A program made the position numbers and the translations under genes. Shown one piece after another: positions 45,757-55,955 of a stretch of DNA of 64,000 nucleotides. A model generated the notes under the pieces. It worked only from the letters and a program-made list of their open reading frames with translations, was not told where the DNA came from and did not search any database. Numbering within the stretch: the first letter of the stretch is position 1; every line of letters starts with the position of its first letter. The DNA is from Paragonimus westermani (taxonomy: Eukaryota; Platyhelminthes; Trematoda; Plagiorchiida; Troglotrematidae): assembly GCA_008508345.1 (NCBI GenBank), contig QNGE01001220.1, positions 1-64,000 on the forward strand, read 5' to 3'.

Positions 45757-48700
45757 GTGAGCTCAAGGAGAGTTCGGTGGCTTTGTCCACGGCGCGGATT
45801 GGTGATTGAAGTACTATTGGAAATGCTCATACCGGCTCCACAGGATTGATTGCAGGTTGGTGATCAAATCACCATCGGCATTGCAGATTAGTTTGCTTAC
45901 TTCCGGTTTTCCGCTGCAAGTTTATGAAATGAGAGGAAAGGTATTTCAGAAGCTTTCCATGGGTAGAGCTTTGTGTGAAGAGAATTCCGCGATCCTCATT
46001 TAGTTGATTGTGAAGTTCCAAACAAGCGACCTTTGGAACCGGATTAAAACCGCTGCTGAATGAAATATTACAACGAGTATCAAGCCTTTCGTCTGACCAC
46101 ATAGAAATTTGGCGGTTTTACCACAAAACACCATACCAAGCGCGCTCTGGTGGCTATGCAGTGTTCTCATACCTGCTGATTCAAACTTGGCGTTCTGCCT
46201 AAGCGCAGGCGAACTTGTCGCGTATTAGTGCATGATTGAAATCCACTTAGGTGTTTTGGAGTTAATTCAAACGTTGAAAATAGCAACATCATCAACAGAT
46301 GACGGGTGTGTGGTCAATCCTTGTTCAAGATTGAGTTGATAATAGGTCATCTAGAAAACCAGAAACCACTACTTGCCGAGTAGGTTGTTATTAACACATA
46401 GGTCTCATAAATTTTCACCATCGTCTGTTCGAGAAGTTATCGCAAATTAGTGGATCATCTGAGTCACGTAGTCAGCACTTGGGCAGCCTGGTTGAATGTT
46501 CAGGCTTTTCGTCTGGATTACAATAACTGAGCGTGGCACAGTGCGCCGACCGTTTCCACGCTGATGATGGAAATAATCGTTGACTGCTTCTGGACAGCAC
46601 TCTTCGAGAAAAACGGCTCTACACCTAGCAGACATCGCCCGTGTTGGAGACCTTCTGCGACATTGTCATTGTTTGTAATAATCAAGCCGCTCAACATACC
46701 ACGAAAAGAGCAGTATTGATTCTTTGACACCGACACTGTGCTTCACGGTCTAGGGTTAGCAACAAAGCTGAACTCAGGTGTTTGGTTTGCCGAGAAAGGA
46801 ATAGTGTTCATAGTTTATTTAGGATAAATATGTGAACTCGCGGTGAAATCTACTGCGCGTGAAGCTCAGATATGTAGAATCCGTGTGTAATTCATATAAG
46901 CAGTCTTTCAAAAAGAGTCGCTTGCTAAATTCACTTTAATTTGAAATATTTGATCGAATGCGTGCTGTGCTCAAGGTCTCCCAAGAGTGTTTGTTGGTAA
47001 CTGTTTGCTAGGTTATTTAAGTTCAATTTACAACATCGATGAATAAAACGAACCGGTCGGATGATAAACAGCAACATAGATATTAGTTAAGTTTGTCAAT
47101 TATAGCAAAGTGCCGTATATCTGTTTTCCAGCCGTAAATCACATGCCGATCGACAGTCGACGAATAGGAACTACTAACAAAAATTTTACTCATTTAGAAA
47201 AGTTGGCGCTTTTTCATTCATTCTAAACGTTTACTGATATCAGTCGGTGCGCTGTGAAGCGACAGCTACTGACAGAAAACAAGGACTCACTCAAAATGAT
47301 ATGATTGATGGCCTCTAGTTTCAGAAAATGATCTTTGGGGTGCACAACACAACCGTTACCGTGCTTACAATTGGCATACCAAAACATACGTCGAAGTCGG
47401 TGGGACACTTTTTCTGGCGTACCTCAGCTCTTTCATTTTGACAGAATATTGAAATGTTCTTAAGTCGATCTGTGCAGTTTCTTGTAAGTGTGCGTACCTT
47501 TCGTTGGTACTTTAGTCGCAAACTTGACAGGTGTCAGCTGCCTGACGTGCGCTTCTTCCCCATCAATGGGTTCATTGTGTTTGGTTTCGATGTTGCTATT
47601 CAGATGGGTGGTTGAACTAATCCGACCGATGGGTGGGTTGACACTACCATCGTATTTAACATGAGTTGATTGCGTGCTTACCGCTGCAAATTCCTCTCAT
47701 TTTACTTCTAGATAAGACCTGAAACCCATCTATCCACCTGTCAGATCAGCCAGCCTAGAAAGCCAGAGAAAACCAGACAAATGAGGGGCCGTAAATCATA
47801 TAGCAACGTTTGGTGAATTAACTGTCAAACGCAGATGAAATTCGCCCAAACAAATTCTAGACACGCAACTGATAACACTGTCTTGAGCGCGAAATTAGCT
47901 CGCGGTTCTCTTACTGGCAATTAATGTTTGGTGGAATCCTGTGATTACTCTCAATAGGGGACCAGCTAAAGGTCATTATCCACCTGTGACACTTGGTTAA
48001 CGGATTTTACGTGATACCAGTGTCAATTTGCTCTATTTACTCTTTCATATTTCTAAGCAGAATGTAAATGCACCATTCACTTTCCGTGATTAAAATTCTA
48101 GCCATCTGATCTAGTCCACGATTACCACAAAGTATTACATAGGTCTTCGGTATAGATAGTTTATCTCGTTCTCATTAAGATGCACTGTCGCGTGTTTCTC
48201 ATCTATGGAAAATGTTAGTTCACTGACAGTTAGAGCGTTTCTTTTCGTCTTGTATGTGTCCATGCTGTACGGTTCTACAACAAGATTTACCAAGTAACAA
48301 CAACCGATGAGTACATTTCCCACCGCAACATGCCTGGTCGTATGATCACATGATTTTCGTCTGATCTGATATTAATCAGTGCTAACAGAAAAAACATGGC
48401 AATTAAATGGTTCAGGGAGCGGTGTTTAGGTACTTTCTGGAAAATTTTCACCACTCATTGCAGAGTAAAACTGGACACATCCAAACACGTCCAGAACTGT
48501 ATGTAATTCTTCCAAGAAAAACCATTACTTTTTACTGAAAAATCCTTTGTTCATTAAGCTATGTAATAAAATGATTCGTGAGCATAGAAGAAAAAATAAT
48601 TATGTTAACAGGAAAAATTGACAAACTGTTCGTAGTGAGGTTACAATATTGCATCCATCTGAAATGAGTGAATCTGATATGAACTAGTTCATATGTGATT

Positions 48701-50392
48701 AGTAAACGTTCGGGTTTGTCTCCAAGCAGGCTGATCTGCCGGTTACAGAAAACCTTGTACACAAAAGCTCCTGGAACACGATTACAGTGAGCTTCGGGTT
48801 TTTCCTACCCAGTACACTAATCCGTGTGGATCATCGACCGAATCAAATCAACCGATTAATACATAACAAACTAGAAATATTTTCCGTTATTTATTAGTAA
48901 CAGCTCGCAGTAAATCGCGTTGAAACTTGAACAAAATACTAAGTGAACCTTGGAAAGTTCTTAAGAACAAACAGTGTATTCCAAATATACGGGCTAATAA
49001 TAAGTGCAAGCAAGTTTTTCAATCACTGGAGTGAAAGAAATCAATTTTGTTGATGAGTGTTTTCAGAAAGTTTTATAACAAGGCGATACACATCGATAAG
49101 GCTAACCTCAACTATATTCAGCCCAAGTTAAAACAACGTGTACATCTAATGTGGAATTTACAACCTCAACATATTAACAGTGAGACAACATATGCATAAT
49201 CAAACCAAGACACAACTGTTAACTTCAACTCTACTTAACAATTTAAACTTTAAAAAAATTTAAATTTGGAATATTTGCCGATTTTTTTTAAATTCATCAC
49301 CTAGGATCATTCTTGATCTGTTATATTTTGATCTACGTGTCATAAACTAAAATAGTACTTTTACTATTGTGAGAACTTAAAAGTTAAGAACGGTTCGCAA
49401 AGCAACGGTGATAGTGTTTCACAATGGACTATGGTTTAATATAAGCGTATCATGAAAGAACTTTTGGTGAAATTTCTAATGAGAGAGCAACGGACGATTG
49501 TTCGGGGAGAGATTGCTTCCACATATAGTGGCTCTCAGACGCCGAGTATTATGTTGGTTAGTTTTCCACAGAAGGTTCATTACGTATCTACTGTATTGTT
49601 CAGCAGCTTGATTGTCAGTGACATAGTTTTCATATTTAAAGAATCTAGTCATAAAACTGAAATGTGCAAATACTGCTATTTAAACAAGCAAAGCGAGAAA
49701 ACTAGCACGTTAAAACAAAAGAAACAGTATCAGCTCCTACGAGTTTGAAGTTACAAAAATGAAACTGTGTTCATGTGAACCTGTGTGACATTTCTTATGA
49801 ACTGAGGCAGCATTTACTTGTAACTCGATTACATTGTGACAAAGAATATACGAATGACTCAAGCGGAATTCTGAGACAAAAATGCAAAGAGAACGTTTTC
49901 TTCATCTAACGCAAGAATTTCTGATTTACTCAACTATTTTACGAAATGTTTACTTCAATATATCAAAGAAATCTCTCACCGCATCCCATCTGAACGTCAT
50001 GCAATTTATAGCGAAATTGGCCACTATTTTTTTGAACTAATCAATGTTCGTGATTCACTTTTCACGAATATCAGTATATCGACAACCAAACGTGAGAACG
50101 GAAATTTCACGGAAAGTTTTGAACTATTTTTGTTTGGTTTCAACTATGTCACTACATTCCCAATAAACTTTGTTCGATGTGTAGAAAACATTGACGCAGA
50201 CGGTATGAGTACAATCTCTTTCTGGTCGGTTAATTTTCTGCTTACCAAATGGCAGACAAACCGCGGTCATTTTTAAAATGTGACACTTGAGCGCTTTATG
50301 GTTAATGAAAGCATCTTTATTTGGCACTTGAACAGATTTATATCGGTTGGGTGACAATACTTGTAGTTGGACAGTTTTTGTACTGTGGAAGA
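45757..50392. other. no recognisable gene
   Basis: Frames at 46447-46736 (minus) could be remote parts of the LINE upstream of its polymerase, but no motif supports it. 49452-49748 (98 codons, plus) is unassigned. Confidence 0.45.
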
Positions 50393-51083
50393 ATGCGGAC
50401 ATACCATATCGCTAATGCACGCTTTACCGTACCAAGTCAGTTTTGGATTAATCCAGATCTTCAAACCTCAAAACCGGTAAAAATTTGCTTTGATAATGTG
50501 GGAGAAAAATGATTAAATAACAGGAATGTGATCTGCTTACGACGATGGCGTCCAGGAACTTGTATAAGGTATATAAACCCAAAACGAATGTTTTAGGGTG
50601 AGAGAGAAGGCAGTAGAGATGAAATAACCGAGTGAATCTAATTTTTCAGTTGACTACACATCACATATGTTCATACAACACATTGCACAATAGGTATTGC
50701 AATAAATCACCCCTCTTACACACACATCCTTTCTTTCCAAAAACCACTGGGTGTTTCGAGACTACAGTTGTTCAGATTTTAAACTTATTTTAACAAAATG
50801 AACTTCAGCAAGAGTGACTGCAGTAAGCATAAAACTGTACGAAATTAACCTGCTCAAATGAACAGTTGAAGTGACGTGTGGCCAAATTCCGTGGGTCATT
50901 AAATCATCACCAATTAAACTTCAACCAAATAGAACAGCTTCAGTTAGACTTCGTGTGTTGCACTTTCAAAGAAATACACATGGGTTCATTGATATGCTGA
51001 TAGGTTGTCCATTTAGATTCAACTCGGCGGGTGTATTTGTTGTACACGGCAAGTATTGGCAGATCGCTTATGTCGTTTTGTAG
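50393..51083 (+). pseudogene. possible gypsy reverse transcriptase remnant
   Basis: YHIANARFTVPSQFWINPDL at about 50402-50461 resembles the HHIxTxGPPVxxxxRRLxPDKL segment at the start of CsRn1-type gypsy polymerases. About 480 bases on, QIPWVIKSSPIKLQ, LHFQRNTHGFIDMLIGCPF and FRFNSAGVFVV (within 50871-51053) follow the order HQIPV...KTAxxTPFG, FxxRNAxxxFxxxMDxxLxGxPF, FxxxYxDDxLV. The catalytic YxDD is replaced by SAGV. Spacing is about 150 bases too long and the middle is unreadable. Confidence 0.38.
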
Positions 51084-52529
51084 TAAGACCGCTGAGTTAA
51101 TAATTCTGACTGACAGGCTAAATATTTTACGAAACGTATGTCGTCGATCACTAAAAGACCTTGGAAGGAACAGCAAAGAGCTTAACCGGAAGGTATCTCT
51201 ACACAGACAATATGTTTGTCAAGACGAAGAGAAAATATATAGTCTGACTGGTTGATGAAACGAAGTGAGAATAATGTATGTATTTTACGTTACCAAAGCT
51301 ACGTAGGACAGAAAACGTACTACAACCATAACAGTGGTGGGATAAGGATCTTTCATCTCCTCCCGTACTTTTTACGCACGCTTTGCGAAGGACTGGCTTT
51401 AGGACTGGGTTACAAACAAAACAGATGAACAAGTGGAACGCCTCATTGTTAGAGCTGCACTTCGAACAACAATGTTGTGCGAAGTGTGTTTAACACTAGA
51501 ACACCGAATATGTTTTACACATTTAGAATAAATTTGTACGGTCGGAAATAAGTTTACTGCTCTACTAAAAATACTAACAGACCTCTTATTGCTGGTGCTA
51601 CATACTGAAATAACTGTCATCAAATTCGTTACCTGCCATGCGGAACCAAACTTTTGAGAAGCAGATAGGTTTAGCTAGAATTAAACGTACAAAAATAGCG
51701 GGTTATTGCGATAACTCAGTAGGCAGTAATCATATCAGATTTCCTGTGGTCAAACAGAGTAAAATTAGTCAGGTAAACTACTTTTAGTGGATCAGCTTGT
51801 ATAGACGACAATTTTGAAACGTTTTTTGGGTTTCTGTCAAAGTTAACGAATCGACAAGATAAACCAATTACAGAGCTGACAAGATCTTTGAGAAGATATC
51901 GTTTGAAAATAGCAGCACGGAGCATATATCAGGGTTGGAAAGGCTGCTGTTCTGGAGTAGTTCTGGGGACTCTTTCAATAGTATGACATGCCAATTCGCT
52001 TGTGAAAAATATGATTCTTCTTTTCAATTCGAATGTAAAATGCAATCCTGTATGCACTCTCAAAAATTGTTGATCCTCAACAAAGAAATGTGGCAATAAG
52101 ATGGTGATTTAAATTGATGAATTCAGTTAGACCGTTCGTGAGTGAGCCGCTTAGTAAAGAACTGAAAAGTTTTTTTAGTATCACATTATCCAGAAAGCGC
52201 TGTTTGACCCAAGCGCATGTTTTATATCTCGTAGTGTACTTAGGCTTTCTATACATGAGGGAAGAAGAGAAAGACTGAACCATTTGACGAGTAATTTAAA
52301 ATGAATTATCTACCTTTCGAGAGTGTCACATTAAACGGTCTAGCCTGCCAATTCTCACTTAAAGTTGTAGGCACGAGATGATGCAAAGTGAGCCTACTCC
52401 TTAAACTGTTGTGGGTTTATAGATGAGTTGTCTACAGCACACCTTGTCAAATGGACTGTTTCGGTTAACATATTCAGTAAGCTGATTGGCGCCACTGTGA
52501 GGCACGCATAAAGCCGCCAGAGTTTTCTT
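51084..52529. other. no recognisable gene
   Basis: Short frames on both strands without motifs. Confidence 0.5.
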
Positions 52530-52992
52530 CTCTCAGGACCAACTGGGGTTCCCCGGCTCCAAGTAAAATATAAAATTCAATGTTCTATTCCGCCCAATTT
52601 ATCCATCAACATTCCTGCGGCTGCAGAAAACCTGACAGTCGCAGATCAACGCTTGTAACCAGGCCAACGGGCATGCAGTCAGGTGAGCAAAGAACGCGTT
52701 GACGCAATAATTATTGAGTGAATCTCGGCGTGGACAAAACTCCGACTCGTTTGTCATGAGGCATTTGGTGATCACAAGATATGTCTTCAGCACTAGTTTT
52801 GTTTATGGTCTTCAGTTACTGTCTTCTGGGACTTCACTCACAGTTACAACCTTTACAGTCATCTAGTGCCGTGGAATTTTGAATTTGGAGCTCTAAGCTT
52901 CCAAGGTTTTCCTTCCTAAATTATACCGTTGTACCTATAATGTTCAGGTTCAAATTTCCAGTAGACTATATCGACAAGAGGACGGGGTAGCA
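52530..52992 (+). pseudogene. PLE copy E: 5' part of reverse transcriptase, decayed
   Basis: VPRLQVKYKIQCSIPPNL at about 52547-52600 resembles the PRLYGLPKIHK...PPRPIL start of Penelope-like polymerases. Motif A could not be recognised. From about 52897, one frame runs into the open frame at 52993: YNVQVQ followed by RLYRQEDGVAM, the motif just before GSPL. An in-frame TAA at 52894 closes it upstream. Confidence 0.5.
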
Positions 52993-53509
52993 ATGGGGTC
53001 ACCATTAAGACCACTACTAGCTGATATTTTTATGGCAAAGCTTGAAAGTGGGGCGCTAGCAACTCAGACTAACTCGTTTACTCTTTACAAGCGATATGTA
53101 GATGACATTATTTGCATAACGGATGAATCAATAAGCCCTAGAGAAATACTGGAATCGTTCACTTCAGACCACAACAATATCCGTTTCACCATGGAGCCTG
53201 AGTCACCGAACGGCATCTCGTTCGTAGACGTCTTCCTGTCCCGCCCCTCAGATGGGACGATACAGAGGAAAGTGCAACGTAAGTTGACGTGGGCCGGACA
53301 GTATACAAATTTCTTTAGTTTTGTACCATTAAGACAGAAGATCAACCTTATCCGATGTATGGTAGATCAAGCGACGAAAATATGCTCGAGCGATACCCTG
53401 GAAGAAGAAAAACGATTCATATTTAAAGTCCTAGTTGAAAATGGCTATCCTGAACAGTTTGTTCATAGACATACGTTAAGTGACATAAAATTAGACAATT
53501 CACACACCG
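52993..53509 (+). pseudogene. PLE copy E: reverse transcriptase with intact YVDD
   Basis: This is the best preserved coding stretch in the window. MGSPLRPLLADIFMAKLE (motif B) is followed by YKRYVDDIICITD with the catalytic YVDD at 53095-53106. ISFVDVFLSRP, then WAGQYTNFFSFVPL (thumb) and ENGYPEQFVHRH complete the polymerase end. It is a Penelope-like polymerase, which would synthesise element cDNA at the nicked target. The frame stays open to 53535, but from about 53505 it runs into a SINE-like repeat. Linker and GIY-YIG endonuclease are missing. The first Met is internal to the domain. It is non-functional because both ends are lost, though the core is recent. Confidence 0.93.
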
Positions 53510-53510
53510 T

Positions 53511-53690
53511 AGTGGTTAACATGGTTGCCTCATGATTGGAACGGCTGCAGTTCAAATCCCGGCCGTGGCAATGATATGCACTACTGACGAGCTCTAATGA
53601 GAGCGAAACTCGATTCTAGTGCTTCTTTTCGAAAGAGGCTGGCTGGAAAGTCCATCTGAATGTGAACGCTGCGATCAAAAATGAGTGATG
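53511..53690 (+). repeat. SINE-like repeat, copy 2
   Basis: TGGTTAACATGG (53513-53524) fits a polymerase III A box at 11 of 12 positions. AGTTCAAATCC (53549-53559) fits a B box at 9 of 11. Together they form a tRNA-like head 36 nt apart. A body follows that aligns with 33826-33990 (ggccgtggca, gattctagtgcttc, gaaagagg). It abuts the truncated PLE polymerase of copy E and either inserted there or marks its deletion point. Confidence 0.55.
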
Positions 53691-53730
53691 GTCAACTTGA
53701 AAATAAACCAAATCCCCGACTACTCATCAT

Positions 53731-53816
53731 TGTTGTAATTAGCCTGATGATGAATCACCGAAAGCAAGCTTGTTTGCTACACGTTTCTCCTGATGTCTAA
53801 ACCGGGTATTTTCACG
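53731..53816 (+). repeat. conserved block with hammerhead-like core, copy 1
   Basis: Similar to 55867-55955; both begin tgttgtaattagcctgatgat. CTGATGA (53744-53750) is followed by GAAA (53760-53763) and a hairpin (AGCAA 53763-53767 with TTGCT 53774-53778). This is the order seen in hammerhead ribozymes. The base pairs expected to close stems I and II are not present, so activity is doubtful. Confidence 0.6.
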
Positions 53817-54425
53817 CATCCTAAATTATTGTTTATTGTAACAAGCTTGGTTAAGTGATAGAGTCATTACTTACACCCTAGTCGTCCCAATAGAAGGAAT
53901 GTGGGAATCTCTAATCTACGGGCTCACTGCACACAGCATTCTTCCGGAAGACCCAATCATCTAAATTACTAAACGGTTTGAATGTATCCTGGGCAAAAAG
54001 GTTCCAGCACACTCACCTCGTACAACTTTCTGACATATATGTGGTCCGTCTTATCTAGTAGTTACCATGGCATGTCGTCGTTGGAACAGTTGGCATGGCA
54101 ATACAGCAAGCATGCCCATAATCACCAAGTGCGGCTAAATTTACAGTGTATTAGTTTCCACGTTGTCCTAACTAAAAAACTGATTTTATACTAATGTAAT
54201 GTTTTTCATGTGACCAATGTTCAGAATTAGCACATGTTTGACACGACCCTTCGTTTCTTCAAAACTATTGGTTTATCCAGTTTTACTCTGGCTATCAGGT
54301 TATTCATATTGGTATTACAGTTAGCTCTGCAGTGAAACACTGGGAATAAAATTGTTCACCAGGTTGTTTTCCTAAAATATAGTGGGATATTTTTGCATAA
54401 TCTGATTCAAAATTAACCGCCGGGG
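53817..54425. other. no recognisable gene
   Basis: Sequence between the two best preserved PLE copies; short frames without motifs. Confidence 0.5.
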
Positions 54426-54612
54426 TTATCGGAGACTATGAGTGGTTAGACCATCAACCTTCTTGGAATCAAAAAGATTGAGAGTGAAACTGGCGCTCTG
54501 AAGCCACTGAGTCATAGTCTTGGTCCGGTCGAAACCCAGGAAATTCGTTCGGTCGAAAAGTGGTGGGGGACCACAAAAATGACAAGTTCGAACAAAATCA
54601 TTTCGATCGTTT
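54426..54612 (-). pseudogene. PLE copy F: 3' remnant after GIY-YIG
   Basis: This frame continues past the end of the GIY-YIG frame after a shift near 54613 (MLFGLSAVCRKNDRND). It lies where the C-terminal helix of the endonuclease should be, but that motif is not clear. Confidence 0.35.
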
Positions 54613-54819
54613 TTACGGCACACGGCGGACAATCCAAAAAGCATGTTTCTTACTGACAGGATGATTGGAGTCGGTCAAGTGAGAAACAATCGCGCTTGAA
54701 ACCGTTTTAATCACACCATTGTTCAACCACGCAGGATGGTGTTCACGCACTCTGTCCAACAATCGCCTTTTAGTATGACCAATATATGATGCTCGACACG
54801 AGCAAACAAATGAGTACAC
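54613..54819 (-). pseudogene. PLE copy F: GIY-YIG endonuclease
   Basis: The frame reads FVCSCRASYIGHTKRRLLDR then REHHPAW and VSHLTDSNHPV. This is the typical Penelope-like GIY-YIG domain: a Cys-x-Cys pair, the YIG core, the arginine helix, and the H-x-x-x-x-x-H stretch. It closely resembles copy A (CRASYIGRTERQ). It would nick target DNA. It is separated by a frameshift from the linker and lacks a clear C-terminal catalytic helix in frame. Confidence 0.85.
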
Positions 54820-55040
54820 ACAATAATTAGTTGTGAAACATGGAAGTTTGTCTTTGAATTATGACATGATAACGGGTGTTGAACGGAAACTGATACACAA
54901 TTGAGCGGCGAGGTAGGTTTTTTGACTGACTTTCTTAGCTTTCTGGAGATAATTTCGACCACCGGATCTCCCTTGAAAGGAAGACTAATATACGCAAGTT
55001 TCTTATTCACAGAGGTTGGCTTAAGTTTCAACTTTACCGC
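54820..55040 (-). pseudogene. PLE copy F: linker
   Basis: KPTSVNKKLAYISLPFKGDP followed by IISRKLRKSVKK matches the conserved linker between polymerase and endonuclease (KKxxFIxLPFKGD...LRxxLxxxVxK). It is offset by one frame from the polymerase frame that ends at 55041. Confidence 0.7.
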
Positions 55041-55343
55041 CTACATCGCCTTCTGAATAAAACGCACTGGGTAGCCATTTCGCACGAACACTTCTTGTAG
55101 AAAGTCTAGCTCAGCTTGTAAAATGTCAGAAGTGCAGATCGTCAGGCATCTTATGAGGTTTCGTTTTCGATTTAGTGAAACAAAACTATCGAAGTGAATG
55201 TACTGGCCACTCCAAGCCTGTTTTCTATACACCGTTCGTCGGATTGAACCATTTTCTCTTCTTACTATACCAACATCCAGAAAATCAATTTCACCATTGT
55301 TCTCTGACTCCTTGGTGAATTTAACACTGCTATTGTGGTGGAT
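55041..55343 (-). pseudogene. PLE copy F: reverse transcriptase, thumb
   Basis: SSVKFTKESENNGEIDFLDV, then RKQAWSGQYIHFDSFVSL and RNGYPVRFIQKAM line up with the matching segments of copy E (FTMEPESPNGISFVDV, AGQYTNFFSFVPL, ENGYPEQFVHRH). The polymerase resumes here directly after the 137-bp insertion at 55344-55480. Confidence 0.88.
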
Positions 55344-55480
55344 TGTCAGGTCGGAGGTGCGAGTTTTCGAACGCTCGGCCGAATACCTCAACGNGACTCA
55401 TAAACGGGAGAGCGCGTATTGCATGTGACTAGCGATTTGGACAATAAAGATTGTGCCTTATTGCACGCCTTCTCGCTACA
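55344..55480 (+). mobile_element. LTR-like insertion inside PLE copy F
   Basis: Polymerase similarity breaks off at FNSAH (55481 and above) and resumes at HNSSVKFT (below 55344). Between them lie 137 bases starting TGTCAGG and ending CGCTACA, the TG...CA ends of LTRs. On the plus strand it contains an AATAAA polyadenylation-type signal (55443-55448) and an ATAAA box (about 55400) before a GC-rich step. It also contains the undetermined base at 55394. A solo LTR or a very small LTR-derived element fits. A target duplication is not clear. Confidence 0.5.
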
Positions 55481-55755
55481 CTATGAGCAGAGTTAAAGGC
55501 TGCCATAACTCTGTCCATGTTAGCATTCTCGTTGATGACGCGGAAAATATCACCAACGTAGCGTTTGTAGAATGCGAATTGTTCGATGACCGCACCCAAT
55601 TGGTTATTCTCCAGTTTACTCATGAAAACGTCAGCTAACAGGAGACCTAGAGGCGAGCCCATTGCCACTCCATCTCTCTGTCGGCAGATCGCATTGATGA
55701 ACAGAAACTGAAGGTTACTTGTGCGGTCACTCAACCTCCCCTTGCCCACAATCAA
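55481..55755 (-). pseudogene. PLE copy F: reverse transcriptase, palm
   Basis: SNLQFLFINAICRQRDGVAM, then GSPLGLLLADVFMSKLE and FYKRYVGDIFRVI show motif B and the catalytic box. The box is YVGD rather than YVDD, so one catalytic aspartate is lost. A frame change lies upstream near 55745 (in-frame stop after a GQG-like stretch), and motif A is not visible beyond it. The polymerase continues across the LTR-like insertion at 55041-55343. Confidence 0.92.
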
Positions 55756-55866
55756 TCAAGCCCATGATTTGGAACAGTGCTCACATAACTGATAACAAAC
55801 ATGTTGTCCTTAACCTATATTGACCATTTATCTGACTCACACTAGTCACTGTTTTCATGTTTATTG

Positions 55867-55955
55867 TGTTGTAATTAGCCTGATGATCAAACACAGAGAA
55901 CAAGTCTTGTTCGATTCTCTGCCTTTCTCATGACTTCAATGGGTATTTTTGAACG
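55867..55955 (+). repeat. conserved block with hammerhead-like core, copy 2
   Basis: Partner of 53731-53816. CTGATGA lies at 55880-55886, followed by a perfect 7-bp hairpin (gaacaag / cttgttc, 55898-55912). The GAAA of copy 1 is GAGA here. The hairpin arms differ in sequence from copy 1 but still pair, which hints at a selected structure. It lies outside PLE copy F, in opposite orientation to it. Confidence 0.6.
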
